Shown piece after piece: positions 12,746 through 20,640 of a DNA stretch of 44,040 bases. The DNA comes from a virus: positions 1 through 44,040 of IMG/VR virus record IMGVR_UViG_3300043256_000189. One strand, given 5' to 3'. The notes beneath the pieces were generated by a model. It was given only the letters and a program-made list of their open reading frames with translations. It ran no database searches and was not told where the DNA came from. A program made the position numbers and the translations under genes. Each line of letters starts with the position of its first letter. Position 1 is the stretch's first letter.

Positions 12746-14155
12746 ATGGCAGGTTTTCCACCAAAAAAAGGCGGCGCTTTCATTTGGTACTTCTTCATCC
12801 GTGACGCGGATGGAGACCTCGTAACGGGCGCTACAGCACTCGACGTAGAATCTTCCGGCGATGGCGCAGCGTTCGGCGATGTCGCAGGTACGGAAGTGGA
12901 TGAGGGTGAGGGTTTATACAGTTGTCCTATCTCTACGGGCGAAATGAACTTTGATGTTGTAGCCCTGATTTGCAAAACTTCTACGGCTGATGCCAAGACC
13001 GCTGCACAGGTTATTTATACCAGCACTCGCCAACTGGACGACTTGGCCTTTCCAACCTCTAGCGGCAATAGCATTGATGTGACTGCTACAGGGGCGGTAG
13101 GCATCGACTGGGCCAATGTGGAAAGCCAGGCCACAGCAGTTGACCTTTCCGCCACGGATTTTCAATTAGTTGACACCACAACCACTAATACCGATATGGT
13201 CGGCACCGATTCAGCTTTGTTGGCTGCATCTGCCCCAACCAACTTCGGTGATTTGTCCATTACAGTCACAACCGGGTTGGTGGATGTTACCCAAACCGCT
13301 GCCGACAAAGTGTGGGGCACCGCAACTCGCGCTCTCACAGACAAAGTGGGCTTTACTGCTCTCTTAGAGGATGGTGCATCGGGTGGAACCTCAGCTGTCT
13401 TGACGCTAGAGCGGCTCATTATCGCTTCGGCTACGGCTACTGAGCCTGCTGTAAAATTGACGGGAAATACGTCGGGCGCGGGTTTGGTATCGACAGGTGG
13501 GGTGACAGGCGCGGGGATCAGCGCGGTAGGCGGCGCGACCTCCGGCGCAGCGGTTCTTACTACCGTTGTCTCTGGTAACAAGTTCGACGGTGATTTGTCC
13601 GGTTCAGTTGGTTCGGTTGTAGGGCATACGGCCCAAACTGGAGACAGCTTTGCAATCGTCAACAGCGGCACATTCGGCAATGCCCAACTTGTCCGTTCCA
13701 CCACTCCGGCCAATACGTTGGATGTCAACGCCACTGGAGAAGCTGGACTTGACCTCGACAACACTTCTGGGACGATTGCCGCTGCCCAGATTGCCACCGA
13801 TGCTATCACTGCGGCTAAGTTGGCCTCTGATGTCGCTGTGGAGATCAGAGATGCTATTCTGCCAGTACAGAACGTAGCGTTGAGCAACATCGAGTTCTTA
13901 TGGGTAGCTGCCAGCGACCACGTTACCCCTGTGACAGGGGCGAGCACGACATCTGTGAACCGCTCTATCGACGGTGGCGCGTTCGGTGCAGGTACAGGAA
14001 CGTTGGCAGAGGTGGGCAACGGGATCTATCAGTACGATGCTAGCCAAGCTGACATGAATGGTGGAATTATTACTTTCCGGTTCTCTGCTACTGGAGGGAC
14101 TCCGGGCGCGCCAGATGACGCTTTTGTAACCATCGTAACGGGTGCGGGCGTCTAA
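12746..14155 (+). CDS. fibre-like protein with beta-sandwich modules
   Basis: 469 residues. The N-terminal module (about 1-90) and the C-terminal module (about 380-469) share a pattern, G-x-Y-x-x-x-x-x-x-x-DMN...-F, of beta-sandwich units in baseplate or fibre proteins. In between are low-complexity beta-strand repeats, including VRSTTPANTLDVNATG and IDVTATGAVGIDWANVE, which recur in the 857-residue fibre at 16040. It probably forms a trimeric fibre shaft or adaptor. The stop overlaps the next start (TAATG). Confidence 0.6.
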   Translation: MAGFPPKKGGAFIWYFFIRDADGDLVTGATALDVESSGDGAAFGDVAGTEVDEGEGLYSCPISTGEMNFDVVALICKTSTADAKTAAQVIYTSTRQLDDLAFPTSSGNSIDVTATGAVGIDWANVESQATAVDLSATDFQLVDTTTTNTDMVGTDSALLAASAPTNFGDLSITVTTGLVDVTQTAADKVWGTATRALTDKVGFTALLEDGASGGTSAVLTLERLIIASATATEPAVKLTGNTSGAGLVSTGGVTGAGISAVGGATSGAAVLTTVVSGNKFDGDLSGSVGSVVGHTAQTGDSFAIVNSGTFGNAQLVRSTTPANTLDVNATGEAGLDLDNTSGTIAAAQIATDAITAAKLASDVAVEIRDAILPVQNVALSNIEFLWVAASDHVTPVTGASTTSVNRSIDGGAFGAGTGTLAEVGNGIYQYDASQADMNGGIITFRFSATGGTPGAPDDAFVTIVTGAGV

Positions 14156-14346
14156 TGACCATCTACCACCAGAACAATATCGCTGCCTTCGCGGGCAACC
14201 ACATCTTCTATTGGGTAGGCCAGCCGCTCTTTCACCAACGAATTTCGATAACTTCAGCAGCCGCTCCAGGCGGGCTTTTTCCCTTCCTATCGCGTAAGGT
14301 CTTGGTGGGTGGCATGTATGATCTAGGTGGGGATAGGATGGGCTAG
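14155..14346 (+). CDS. hypothetical 63-aa protein
   Basis: ATG 14155 overlaps the previous stop (TAATG). The protein is short, aromatic and glycine-rich (AAFAGNHIFYWVGQPLF) with no family recognised. It may be a small cap or assembly protein for the neighbouring fibre, or not functional. Confidence 0.45.
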   Translation: MTIYHQNNIAAFAGNHIFYWVGQPLFHQRISITSAAAPGGLFPFLSRKVLVGGMYDLGGDRMG

Positions 14347-14350
14347 ACTT

Positions 14351-14632
14351 ATGGAGACCTTCCCTATAGAACAAATTAGTTTTCTTTACACAAAACCAGC
14401 GTGTCCTGCTTGTGTTGCTGCAAGGGAACTTTTAACTAAAAATGACGAACTTTTTAGGGAAGTTCTAGTCGATAATCCCGCTACAGCTCTCGGAATCTCT
14501 ACACTTTTACAGAAGAATGGCGAATATTTTGTGCCGCTCCTTATTAGACCAAGAGTGGGTATCTTCCATTTAGCTAAGTTAACAAAGAATGGAGATTTTC
14601 AGTTCGTTAAACTGAAGATAGACCATGAGTGA
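14351..14632 (+). CDS. glutaredoxin/thioredoxin-like protein
   Basis: 93 residues from ATG 14351; an in-frame GTG at 14327 would add 8 residues. QISFLYTKPACPACVAARELL has the beta-strand plus CxxC active site (C18-P-A-C21) of glutaredoxins, and YFVPLLI carries the family's cis-proline position. It would exchange disulfides, perhaps in cysteine-containing fibre proteins or ribonucleotide reduction. Its A/T-rich codon use differs from the flanking fibre genes, hinting at separate acquisition. The stop overlaps the tailspike gene start. Confidence 0.65.
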   Translation: METFPIEQISFLYTKPACPACVAARELLTKNDELFREVLVDNPATALGISTLLQKNGEYFVPLLIRPRVGIFHLAKLTKNGDFQFVKLKIDHE

Positions 14633-16040
14633 TATTAATCCCTCTACCTGCTCCCAAGCCGATGTCCAGTCAGCCATAAACTCGGCTGTGGATGGCGACC
14701 GTGTGTTAGTACCGGCAGGAAATTGCACTTGGAGTTCACAAGTGAGCGTTCCCAATACCAAAGGGATTACTATCCAGGGCGCAGGCATTGACGTAACAAC
14801 AATCACCGATGACTTTACTGGTGACGCTGTCTTACGGATTAACATAGCTGGTGGTAATTCACTCTCACGGGTAACTGGTTTCAGTTGGGACGGGAGCGAC
14901 ATAAGTAAATCCGACCTTGGAGTCGTCAGGTTCAAAGGTGATGGGCTGAACAGCTTCCGCATGGATAACAACAAGTTCTTCAATTATCTACCACATGCTT
15001 TCACCGTCAACACGAGCACGGGCGAAGCTACCAGCGGCCTCGCTGACCACAATATCTTCAACGACAGTGGGAACAATGTCCAGAGCTATGTGGTAATCGG
15101 CCCGATGGTGCGGTCGGGAGAAGAGACCGACCCAGACACTAATTTCAACAAACCTTTCAGCCGCCCGATTGGAAAAGGCACCGCCGACAATGTATTTATC
15201 GAGGACAACACCTTCAACTATACCACCCAACTTGACCATGCTGGCACTACCCAAGGCGGGCAGCGCCTCGTGTTCCGTTTTAACACGTTGAATGGAATAG
15301 ACTATAACAATCACGGCGCTGACTCTGCGGCAACGCGCGGTGCCATCAATATAGAAGTATATGGGAACACCGGAGATAATACGTCGGGAGGCTTTCTCCG
15401 CACAGGTATTCTCCGCTCGGGTGTAGTAACAATGTTCAACAACGCATATACGGGCAACTATGGGAACTTGGTAGTTGCTACCTATCGTAGTTGTGTAAAT
15501 TCAAACGCCATCTGGGGAGGCCAATGTGACGGCACTAATTCTTGGGATCAGAATACAGGAGGCAGTGAGGGTTGGCGCTGCGTAGATCAGGTCGGAAGTT
15601 TCCTTGATGGTGGTCAAGGAGCCAACTTCTCGACCGTGCCCGCCTACTTCTGGAATAATACAGTAGATGGGACCCGCAAGGATGCTGTTGTTATAAACGC
15701 ACCCCCTTTCGACTGTGCTCGTCTGCTCCTGCATCTGATAGAGGATCGAGATTTCTACAATGAGAACCCGAGTTTTGATGGGACTAGCGGCATCGGCGTC
15801 GGGCCAATTGCAAGCCGACCGTCAACCTGCACGCCTGAAGTTGGTTATTGGGCAACCGACGAGGGAGAGTGGAACAGTGAACAGGCGGGTGCTGATGGGC
15901 GGCTCTACAAATGCACAGCTACCGATACATGGACGCTCTACTACACCCCCTACACCTATCCACACCCATTGCAAGGCGCGGGAAATGGAAATGGTGCATC
16001 CTGGCCTTGGCATGAAGCAGCCGGAGGCGATGAAATCTAA
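14625..16040 (+). CDS. parallel beta-helix tailspike, pectate-lyase-like
   Basis: 471 residues. The N-terminus STCSQADVQSAINSAVDGDR followed by VLVPAGNCTW is the usual cap of pectate-lyase-like right-handed beta-helices. Repeated short strands with N and G turns follow (DNNKFFNY, DHNIFND, EDNTFNY, RFNTLNG, YGNTGDN, FNNAYTGN), each a helix rung. The C-terminus (SWPWHEA) is unlike the helix. Such proteins bind and often cut surface polysaccharide. Catalytic residues cannot be assigned by eye. Confidence 0.75.
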   Translation: MSDINPSTCSQADVQSAINSAVDGDRVLVPAGNCTWSSQVSVPNTKGITIQGAGIDVTTITDDFTGDAVLRINIAGGNSLSRVTGFSWDGSDISKSDLGVVRFKGDGLNSFRMDNNKFFNYLPHAFTVNTSTGEATSGLADHNIFNDSGNNVQSYVVIGPMVRSGEETDPDTNFNKPFSRPIGKGTADNVFIEDNTFNYTTQLDHAGTTQGGQRLVFRFNTLNGIDYNNHGADSAATRGAINIEVYGNTGDNTSGGFLRTGILRSGVVTMFNNAYTGNYGNLVVATYRSCVNSNAIWGGQCDGTNSWDQNTGGSEGWRCVDQVGSFLDGGQGANFSTVPAYFWNNTVDGTRKDAVVINAPPFDCARLLLHLIEDRDFYNENPSFDGTSGIGVGPIASRPSTCTPEVGYWATDEGEWNSEQAGADGRLYKCTATDTWTLYYTPYTYPHPLQGAGNGNGASWPWHEAAGGDEI

Positions 16041-18613
16041 TGGCGAAACAAGCTCTTAAAAAGGGTACTACTTCAAAGCGACTGGCTATCTTTATCCAAG
16101 ATAGTTCCCAAACTACAGGTGAGGGCCTAACGGGTTTATTGTTTAGTAGTTCAGGTTTATCTTGGTATTATTGGCGCGAAGATGAAGGAAATGCAGATGG
16201 CACTGCGGTTACACTTGTTACTGCTACACGAGGTACTTTTGCATCTGGGGGTTTCATTGAGAAAGACGCCACAAATCTACCAGGATTCTATGAAATTGGT
16301 ATTCCAAACGCTGCAATAGCAACGGGAGCTAGTTGGGTCGTTATGCAGCTCAAGGGAGCCACCAATATGGCCGAATTGACCCTTGAAGTCCAGCTTACCG
16401 ACAATACAGTTAAAGATGTCTTTGATGAAGTAGCACACGCGGATTACGGGCTTGCGCAGCTTGTCCGATCAACAACTCCGGCTAATACACTTGACGTAAC
16501 AGCTACCGGCGCGGCGGGCATTGACTGGGCTAATGTTGAGGGTCAAGGAACGGCGGTTGACCTGTCGGCCACAGACATCCAACTCGCTGACACCACTACA
16601 ACCCTGACCAATAAAACTGGATTCTCCCTCGCCTCAACTGGGCTTGACGCGATAAGCCAAGCAGCAACAGGCATGGTTGAGATTGCCAAAGCTGTTTGGG
16701 ACAGGGTTCTCTCTGGAGCCACCCACAACATCGCTACCTCTGCTGGCCGTCGCCTACGAGGAATCCAGGAGTTCCAAGGTTATGAGAATGGTGCGGTCTG
16801 GATTGACACAGTTGACGGTACGGCAGGGACGACCAATTTCGAGAACGGAACGGTTGAAAACCCTGTAAATAGTATCGCCGATGCGAATATACTGGCCGCT
16901 TCACTCAAAATCGAGCGGTTTGAAATCGCCCCAGGTAGTTCCATAACGTTCGGGGCTTCACAGAACAATCAAACATTCAGTGGGCACAACTGGACACTCG
17001 CACTAGGCGGACGAGACATTGCGGGCAGCGGGTTCTTCGGTGCGACGGTTTCTGGTATTGCGTCCGGTACTGGTACGCTTCAGATATTTGACAAGTGTAT
17101 CCTAAACGCTATGTCACACATTAAAGGAACCCATCTTATTGAGTGTGGTATTGCAGGAACGCAAACGATTGTTGAAGCAGGTGACTACTTCGCAGACCGC
17201 TGCCACTCCGCTATTGCGGGAACAGCTACACCAACATGGGACTTCGGTGGGGCATTAGCTGCGTCCAACCTTAGTTTCCGAAACTATAGTGGAGGGATTG
17301 AAATCCAGAACATGGGGGCCGGAGCTGGCTCCTACACTATGTCGCTTGAAGGAAGGGGGCAGCTCATCATCAACGCAAACTGTTCTGCGACCTCTACCGT
17401 GGCGATTCGTGGCCTCTTCACTATCACTGATAACGCTGGTGGTGCAGTTACATTGTCGGACGATGCCCGATTTACCCTCTCCGGAACTGCTGATGCTAAT
17501 TGGGATGAAGTCCTCACTATCGGCACTCACGATGTCGCTGAGTCCACTGGACGCAGGCTACGCAACCTACAAGAATTTGAAGGTTACGAGGACGGGGCAA
17601 TTTGGATTGACACCGCGAACGGTGTAGGAGGGACTACCGACTTTGAGAATGGCACTGTCGGGAATCCCACCAACTCAATCGGAGACGCAAACACACTGGC
17701 TACCAACCTTGGGCTTAAACGGTTTCGTGTCGCTCCGGGCAGCTCCATCACCTTTGTCGCCGCTCAAAGTAACCAAGTATTCATCGGCGATGCTTGGACT
17801 CTGGCGCTTGGGGGTCAGTCTCTCGTTGGAACCACAATCATAGGCGCGACTGTAAGTGGTGTTGCCAGTGGCGCTGGTACCACTCAAGCCTTTGAGAAGT
17901 GTCACCTGATGGCTACCTCTCACATCAAGGGAACTTACCTCATCGAGTCCGCTATTGAGGGGACGCTGACCATTGTCGAAGCAGGGGACTTCTTTATAGA
18001 CCGTTGTTACTCAGCAATAGCAGGAACCGCCACGCCAACATGGGACTTCGGTGGAGCACTAAATGCTTCCAACGTCAGCTTTAGGAACTACAGCGGCGGC
18101 ATCGAGATTCAAAACATGGGTGCTGGCACTGGCAGTTATAATATGTCCCTTGAGGGGCGTGGGCAACTTATCATTAACGCAAACTGCTCCGCGACTTCCA
18201 CTGTAGCAATTCGCGGTCTCTTCACTGTGACCGACAATGCGGGCGGTGCAGTCACGCTATCCGACGCCGCCCGGTTTGCAGAAGACCAGAGCATCACAAC
18301 CGTCACGGGGAATGTGGATGGTTCTGTAGCTTCCATAGGCGCAGGCGGGATTGGTTCAGGCGTTATTGCGGCTGCCGAACTCATCAACATCGCAGACGGC
18401 TGCCTAGATCGACGCCTCGATCTCGGTACCGACTCTGGCGGAAACACCACCACTAGTCGCACATGGCGTCAGGCCCTTCGCACGGCTCGAAACCGCGTGG
18501 CTATCTCAGGCGGCACAATGACCGTGTACGAAGAGGACGATACAACTTCTGACTTTACTGCCGCCATTACCACCACAGCAGGCGATCCTATCACTGAGTT
18601 GAACCCCGCATAA
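16040..18613 (+). CDS. 857-aa fibre protein with a 268-residue tandem duplication
   Basis: ATG 16040 overlaps the tailspike stop. The N-terminal beta-sandwich module (1-130) resembles modules of the 12746 gene, and VRSTTPANTLDVTATGAAGI follows at about 143. Residues 220-487 and 488-755 are two tandem copies of one beta-helix-like domain, each starting W-D-x-V-L and containing TATPTWDFGGAL and SLEGRGQLIINANCSATST. A short C-terminal domain (about 790-857) ends the chain. It is probably a receptor-binding fibre. Confidence 0.7.
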   Translation: MAKQALKKGTTSKRLAIFIQDSSQTTGEGLTGLLFSSSGLSWYYWREDEGNADGTAVTLVTATRGTFASGGFIEKDATNLPGFYEIGIPNAAIATGASWVVMQLKGATNMAELTLEVQLTDNTVKDVFDEVAHADYGLAQLVRSTTPANTLDVTATGAAGIDWANVEGQGTAVDLSATDIQLADTTTTLTNKTGFSLASTGLDAISQAATGMVEIAKAVWDRVLSGATHNIATSAGRRLRGIQEFQGYENGAVWIDTVDGTAGTTNFENGTVENPVNSIADANILAASLKIERFEIAPGSSITFGASQNNQTFSGHNWTLALGGRDIAGSGFFGATVSGIASGTGTLQIFDKCILNAMSHIKGTHLIECGIAGTQTIVEAGDYFADRCHSAIAGTATPTWDFGGALAASNLSFRNYSGGIEIQNMGAGAGSYTMSLEGRGQLIINANCSATSTVAIRGLFTITDNAGGAVTLSDDARFTLSGTADANWDEVLTIGTHDVAESTGRRLRNLQEFEGYEDGAIWIDTANGVGGTTDFENGTVGNPTNSIGDANTLATNLGLKRFRVAPGSSITFVAAQSNQVFIGDAWTLALGGQSLVGTTIIGATVSGVASGAGTTQAFEKCHLMATSHIKGTYLIESAIEGTLTIVEAGDFFIDRCYSAIAGTATPTWDFGGALNASNVSFRNYSGGIEIQNMGAGTGSYNMSLEGRGQLIINANCSATSTVAIRGLFTVTDNAGGAVTLSDAARFAEDQSITTVTGNVDGSVASIGAGGIGSGVIAAAELINIADGCLDRRLDLGTDSGGNTTTSRTWRQALRTARNRVAISGGTMTVYEEDDTTSDFTAAITTTAGDPITELNPA
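16697..18304 (+). repeat. exact-length tandem duplication, two units of 804 bp
   Basis: Unit 1 is 16697-17500 and unit 2 is 17501-18304; both begin TGGGA and align without a net length change. Long identical protein runs in the second half of each unit are encoded largely with different synonymous codons, so the duplication is old and the protein has been held constant by selection. Confidence 0.85.
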
Positions 18614-18615
18614 CA

Positions 18616-18915
18616 ATGAAAAACTATCTAATCAATATTCTGTTGCGGCTTCTAGAATGGTTGGGACACAAAACAGTCGTCCAACCTCCGGCAATCGTGC
18701 ATGTAACAGAAGAAATCGTAGTCGATTCGAAGCACGGATTATCAGATGGCCTATTCGAGCACACACAGTTCGCAGTAGAGCATGTCGCAAAGAAGTTCCC
18801 AAACACATCAGGTGAGTTAAAGCGAGCACAGGCTTTTCGGGTCCTGCTAAACCTAGAGCCCGAAGTAAGTCATCGTGACTTGGGATTGGCAATTGAACTA
18901 TGCCTACGCCCATAA
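18616..18915 (+). CDS. hypothetical 99-aa protein
   Basis: ATG 18616 follows the fibre stop. The first 16 residues form an amphipathic or membrane-associated helix (MKNYLINILLRLLEWLG). The C-terminal half (FAVEHVAKKFPNTSGELKRA...HRDLGLAIELCL) is helical and reads like a conserved domain. No family recognised. The stop region overlaps the next start. Confidence 0.6.
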   Translation: MKNYLINILLRLLEWLGHKTVVQPPAIVHVTEEIVVDSKHGLSDGLFEHTQFAVEHVAKKFPNTSGELKRAQAFRVLLNLEPEVSHRDLGLAIELCLRP

Positions 18916-19073
18916 TTCACGTGTGGAGTTTTGGGGATGTTACCGTTGCACCATCCATCCCGGCCCTAGTATCAGGAGGGAGAATATACAGACTTCAGAG
19001 ACTCAGTAGACTCAGTAAATTAGTAGTAGCATTCGGATTTTTATTGGAGGCATTTAGACAATGGTACAGATAA
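18900..19073 (+). CDS. hypothetical 57-aa protein
   Basis: ATG 18900 overlaps the end of the preceding gene. The C-terminal half is a basic amphipathic helix followed by a hydrophobic patch (LSKLVVAFGFLLEAFRQWYR), possibly membrane-associated. No ribosome site of its own is evident. Confidence is limited by size. Confidence 0.45.
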   Translation: MPTPIIHVWSFGDVTVAPSIPALVSGGRIYRLQRLSRLSKLVVAFGFLLEAFRQWYR

Positions 19074-19237
19074 CAGTTGAAGATATTCTAGGGGCGTTAG
19101 ACGAAGCAAATGTGAAGCTAGGAAGGCTGCAATTGCAGCGCGACGGGCTTCTACGAGAGATAGTTGATTTGTCCCGGCGAATAGAACAACTTACCCCTGA
19201 GAAGGGTAAAGACAAGAAAGAAACAAAGGATAAATAG
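19061..19237 (+). CDS. 58-aa coiled-coil protein
   Basis: ATG 19061 lies 10 bases after GGAGG. The protein is a heptad-like helix (VEDILGALDEANVKLGRLQL...LLREIVDLSRRIEQL) with a lysine-rich tail. It is probably a small oligomerising virion or assembly protein. One GCCGGGACA word occurs at 19170-19178 (reverse). Confidence 0.6.
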   Translation: MVQITVEDILGALDEANVKLGRLQLQRDGLLREIVDLSRRIEQLTPEKGKDKKETKDK

Positions 19238-19239
19238 TC

Positions 19240-19548
19240 ATGGCAGTTCAAGATGCGGTTTTGGTTCCAAGTCAGGAAGCGGTACTAAAGTTAACAGCGC
19301 TCGGCGCTGCTGCCTCTAGTACAGAGCAATTGCTCGGGAAGAATCAATTATTCGCTATCAACGCTACTGATGATTGTCACATCGCGTTCGGAGTAACAAG
19401 TATGGGTGTAGCTTCAGCCACGGATTTTCGACTTCCACAAGACGCAGTCGTAGTCTACGATACTGGACAGGCGTTTACTCATATCCGCGTATTCAACAAC
19501 ACAGGCGCAGCAATCGACGTTTACATTCAACCCCTTTCGAGGTTCTAA
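19240..19548 (+). CDS. small beta-rich virion protein
   Basis: 102 residues, ATG 19240 shortly after the preceding stop. The pattern (GKNQLFAINATDDCHIAFG...VVYDTGQAFTHIRVFNNTGA...DVYIQPLSRF) is that of a compact beta-sandwich, common in capsid decoration or fibre-head proteins. No exact family claimed. Confidence 0.55.
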   Translation: MAVQDAVLVPSQEAVLKLTALGAAASSTEQLLGKNQLFAINATDDCHIAFGVTSMGVASATDFRLPQDAVVVYDTGQAFTHIRVFNNTGAAIDVYIQPLSRF

Positions 19549-19550
19549 GA

Positions 19551-20117
19551 ATGTCTATTCTCATGTCGGCGGGAGGTCGTGGTTCTGTAGCGACGGTGGA
19601 AACGGCTGACGAGGGATATTTCTTTGCCGTCGGTATTCATCAACCATTGACTATCAACGCCGCTGCGCTAGTGGGCGTTGCCGATAATGTCGGTGCTTAT
19701 CAGTTCGTTCTCCCATTTCGTATAGTAGTGAGGAGAATCACATGGGAATTGACAACCGGGGTAAATGGGTCGTTTTCTTCGGTTGGACTCTACAATGCTG
19801 ACGGCAGTGTTCGCCTTGTCCATGTCGGGGCACTCGCTTCCGAAATAGCAGACCAAGGGATTATAGATACTGCCGTTACAGCAGTCACGATAGAGCCAGG
19901 GATTTACTACTTCGCTCAGACTAGCACCAGCGCAAGCGTAATAGGCCGAAAGCTTTTTGTGGACAACTTTGGCGAGTTAATTCTAAACGAAGGTTCTACA
20001 AATGCTCCCGCTGGCATAGCCGCAAATAGTGGTTCAAGTGGAGTTTTGCCAGCAACTCTCGGAGCCATAACTGCTAGTACGTCACGCGACCCTCTTGTTT
20101 GTGTCTTCAAACCCTAA
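19551..20117 (+). CDS. beta-rich virion protein, 188 aa
   Basis: Start chosen at ATG 19551 after the previous stop; the upstream frame overlaps the preceding gene. The sequence is rich in beta strands (VLPFRIVVRRITWELTTG; SVGLYNADGSVRLVHVG; GIYYFAQTSTSASV), and the GIYYFA stretch is typical of fibre or appendage jelly-rolls. It is probably a virion appendage. The stop overlaps the next start (TAATG). Confidence 0.55.
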   Translation: MSILMSAGGRGSVATVETADEGYFFAVGIHQPLTINAAALVGVADNVGAYQFVLPFRIVVRRITWELTTGVNGSFSSVGLYNADGSVRLVHVGALASEIADQGIIDTAVTAVTIEPGIYYFAQTSTSASVIGRKLFVDNFGELILNEGSTNAPAGIAANSGSSGVLPATLGAITASTSRDPLVCVFKP

Positions 20118-20425
20118 TGTCCACACTCTGCCTCATCCTCGCAAGTGGTTTTTGGTTGCTGACCGGAGCGACCATAGCGACTACTGTGGCCGATGTAGAA
20201 CTGACGCAGCACTGCATTCGAGCGGGAACCTGTCACGAAGGAAATCCATTGTTGTCAGCCGACCGCAAGAGAGCCTACGCCGTCCAGATTCCCCTAGCTA
20301 TTGGAGCCAGTTACTTGGGCCATCGCTGGCGTAAGGATGGGTTCAAGTATTGGTGGGTTCCCCAGACAGCTATTGTTGCTGGTCACGGAGTTGGAATTGG
20401 ATTTGGACTGAGGTTTGTATGGTAA
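20117..20425 (+). CDS. 102-aa membrane protein with ADVE...EGNPLL motif
   Basis: ATG 20117 overlaps the preceding stop. A hydrophobic N-terminus (about 3-27) acts as signal or anchor, followed by TVADVELTQHCIRAGTCHEG and NPLL, then further membrane segments near 60-75 and 82-102. The D-x-E-x-T...E-x-NPL pattern also occurs in bacterial DUF5658-like membrane proteins, so transfer from a host is possible. Function unknown. Confidence 0.6.
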   Translation: MSTLCLILASGFWLLTGATIATTVADVELTQHCIRAGTCHEGNPLLSADRKRAYAVQIPLAIGASYLGHRWRKDGFKYWWVPQTAIVAGHGVGIGFGLRFVW

Positions 20426-20640
20426 ACATGAAAACTTGGTTTAGCAAGCAGCGTTGGCACTTCATCTACGGGTTAGTTATCCTGTGCCTCCTCGCCGGGA
20501 CAACTTGGCAACGTTGGACGATAGAGACGCAGAAAAAGGATCTTAAGGTACTAAGTCAGTATATTGTTAAGGAGCACATGGCTGCGGTTGAGCATATGTA
20601 TCGGGTTCACGGAGTAGCGCCTCAACAAAGGCGATTCTAA
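20419..20640 (+). CDS. 73-aa single-pass membrane protein
   Basis: ATG 20419 (or 20428) overlaps the preceding gene. One membrane span is at about 14-30 (FIYGLVILCLLAGTTW), followed by a charged helical tail (ETQKKDLKVLSQYIVKEHMA) facing one side. This spanin-like or anchor layout gives no specific function. One GCCGGGACA word lies at 20494-20502. Confidence 0.55.
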   Translation: MVNMKTWFSKQRWHFIYGLVILCLLAGTTWQRWTIETQKKDLKVLSQYIVKEHMAAVEHMYRVHGVAPQQRRF

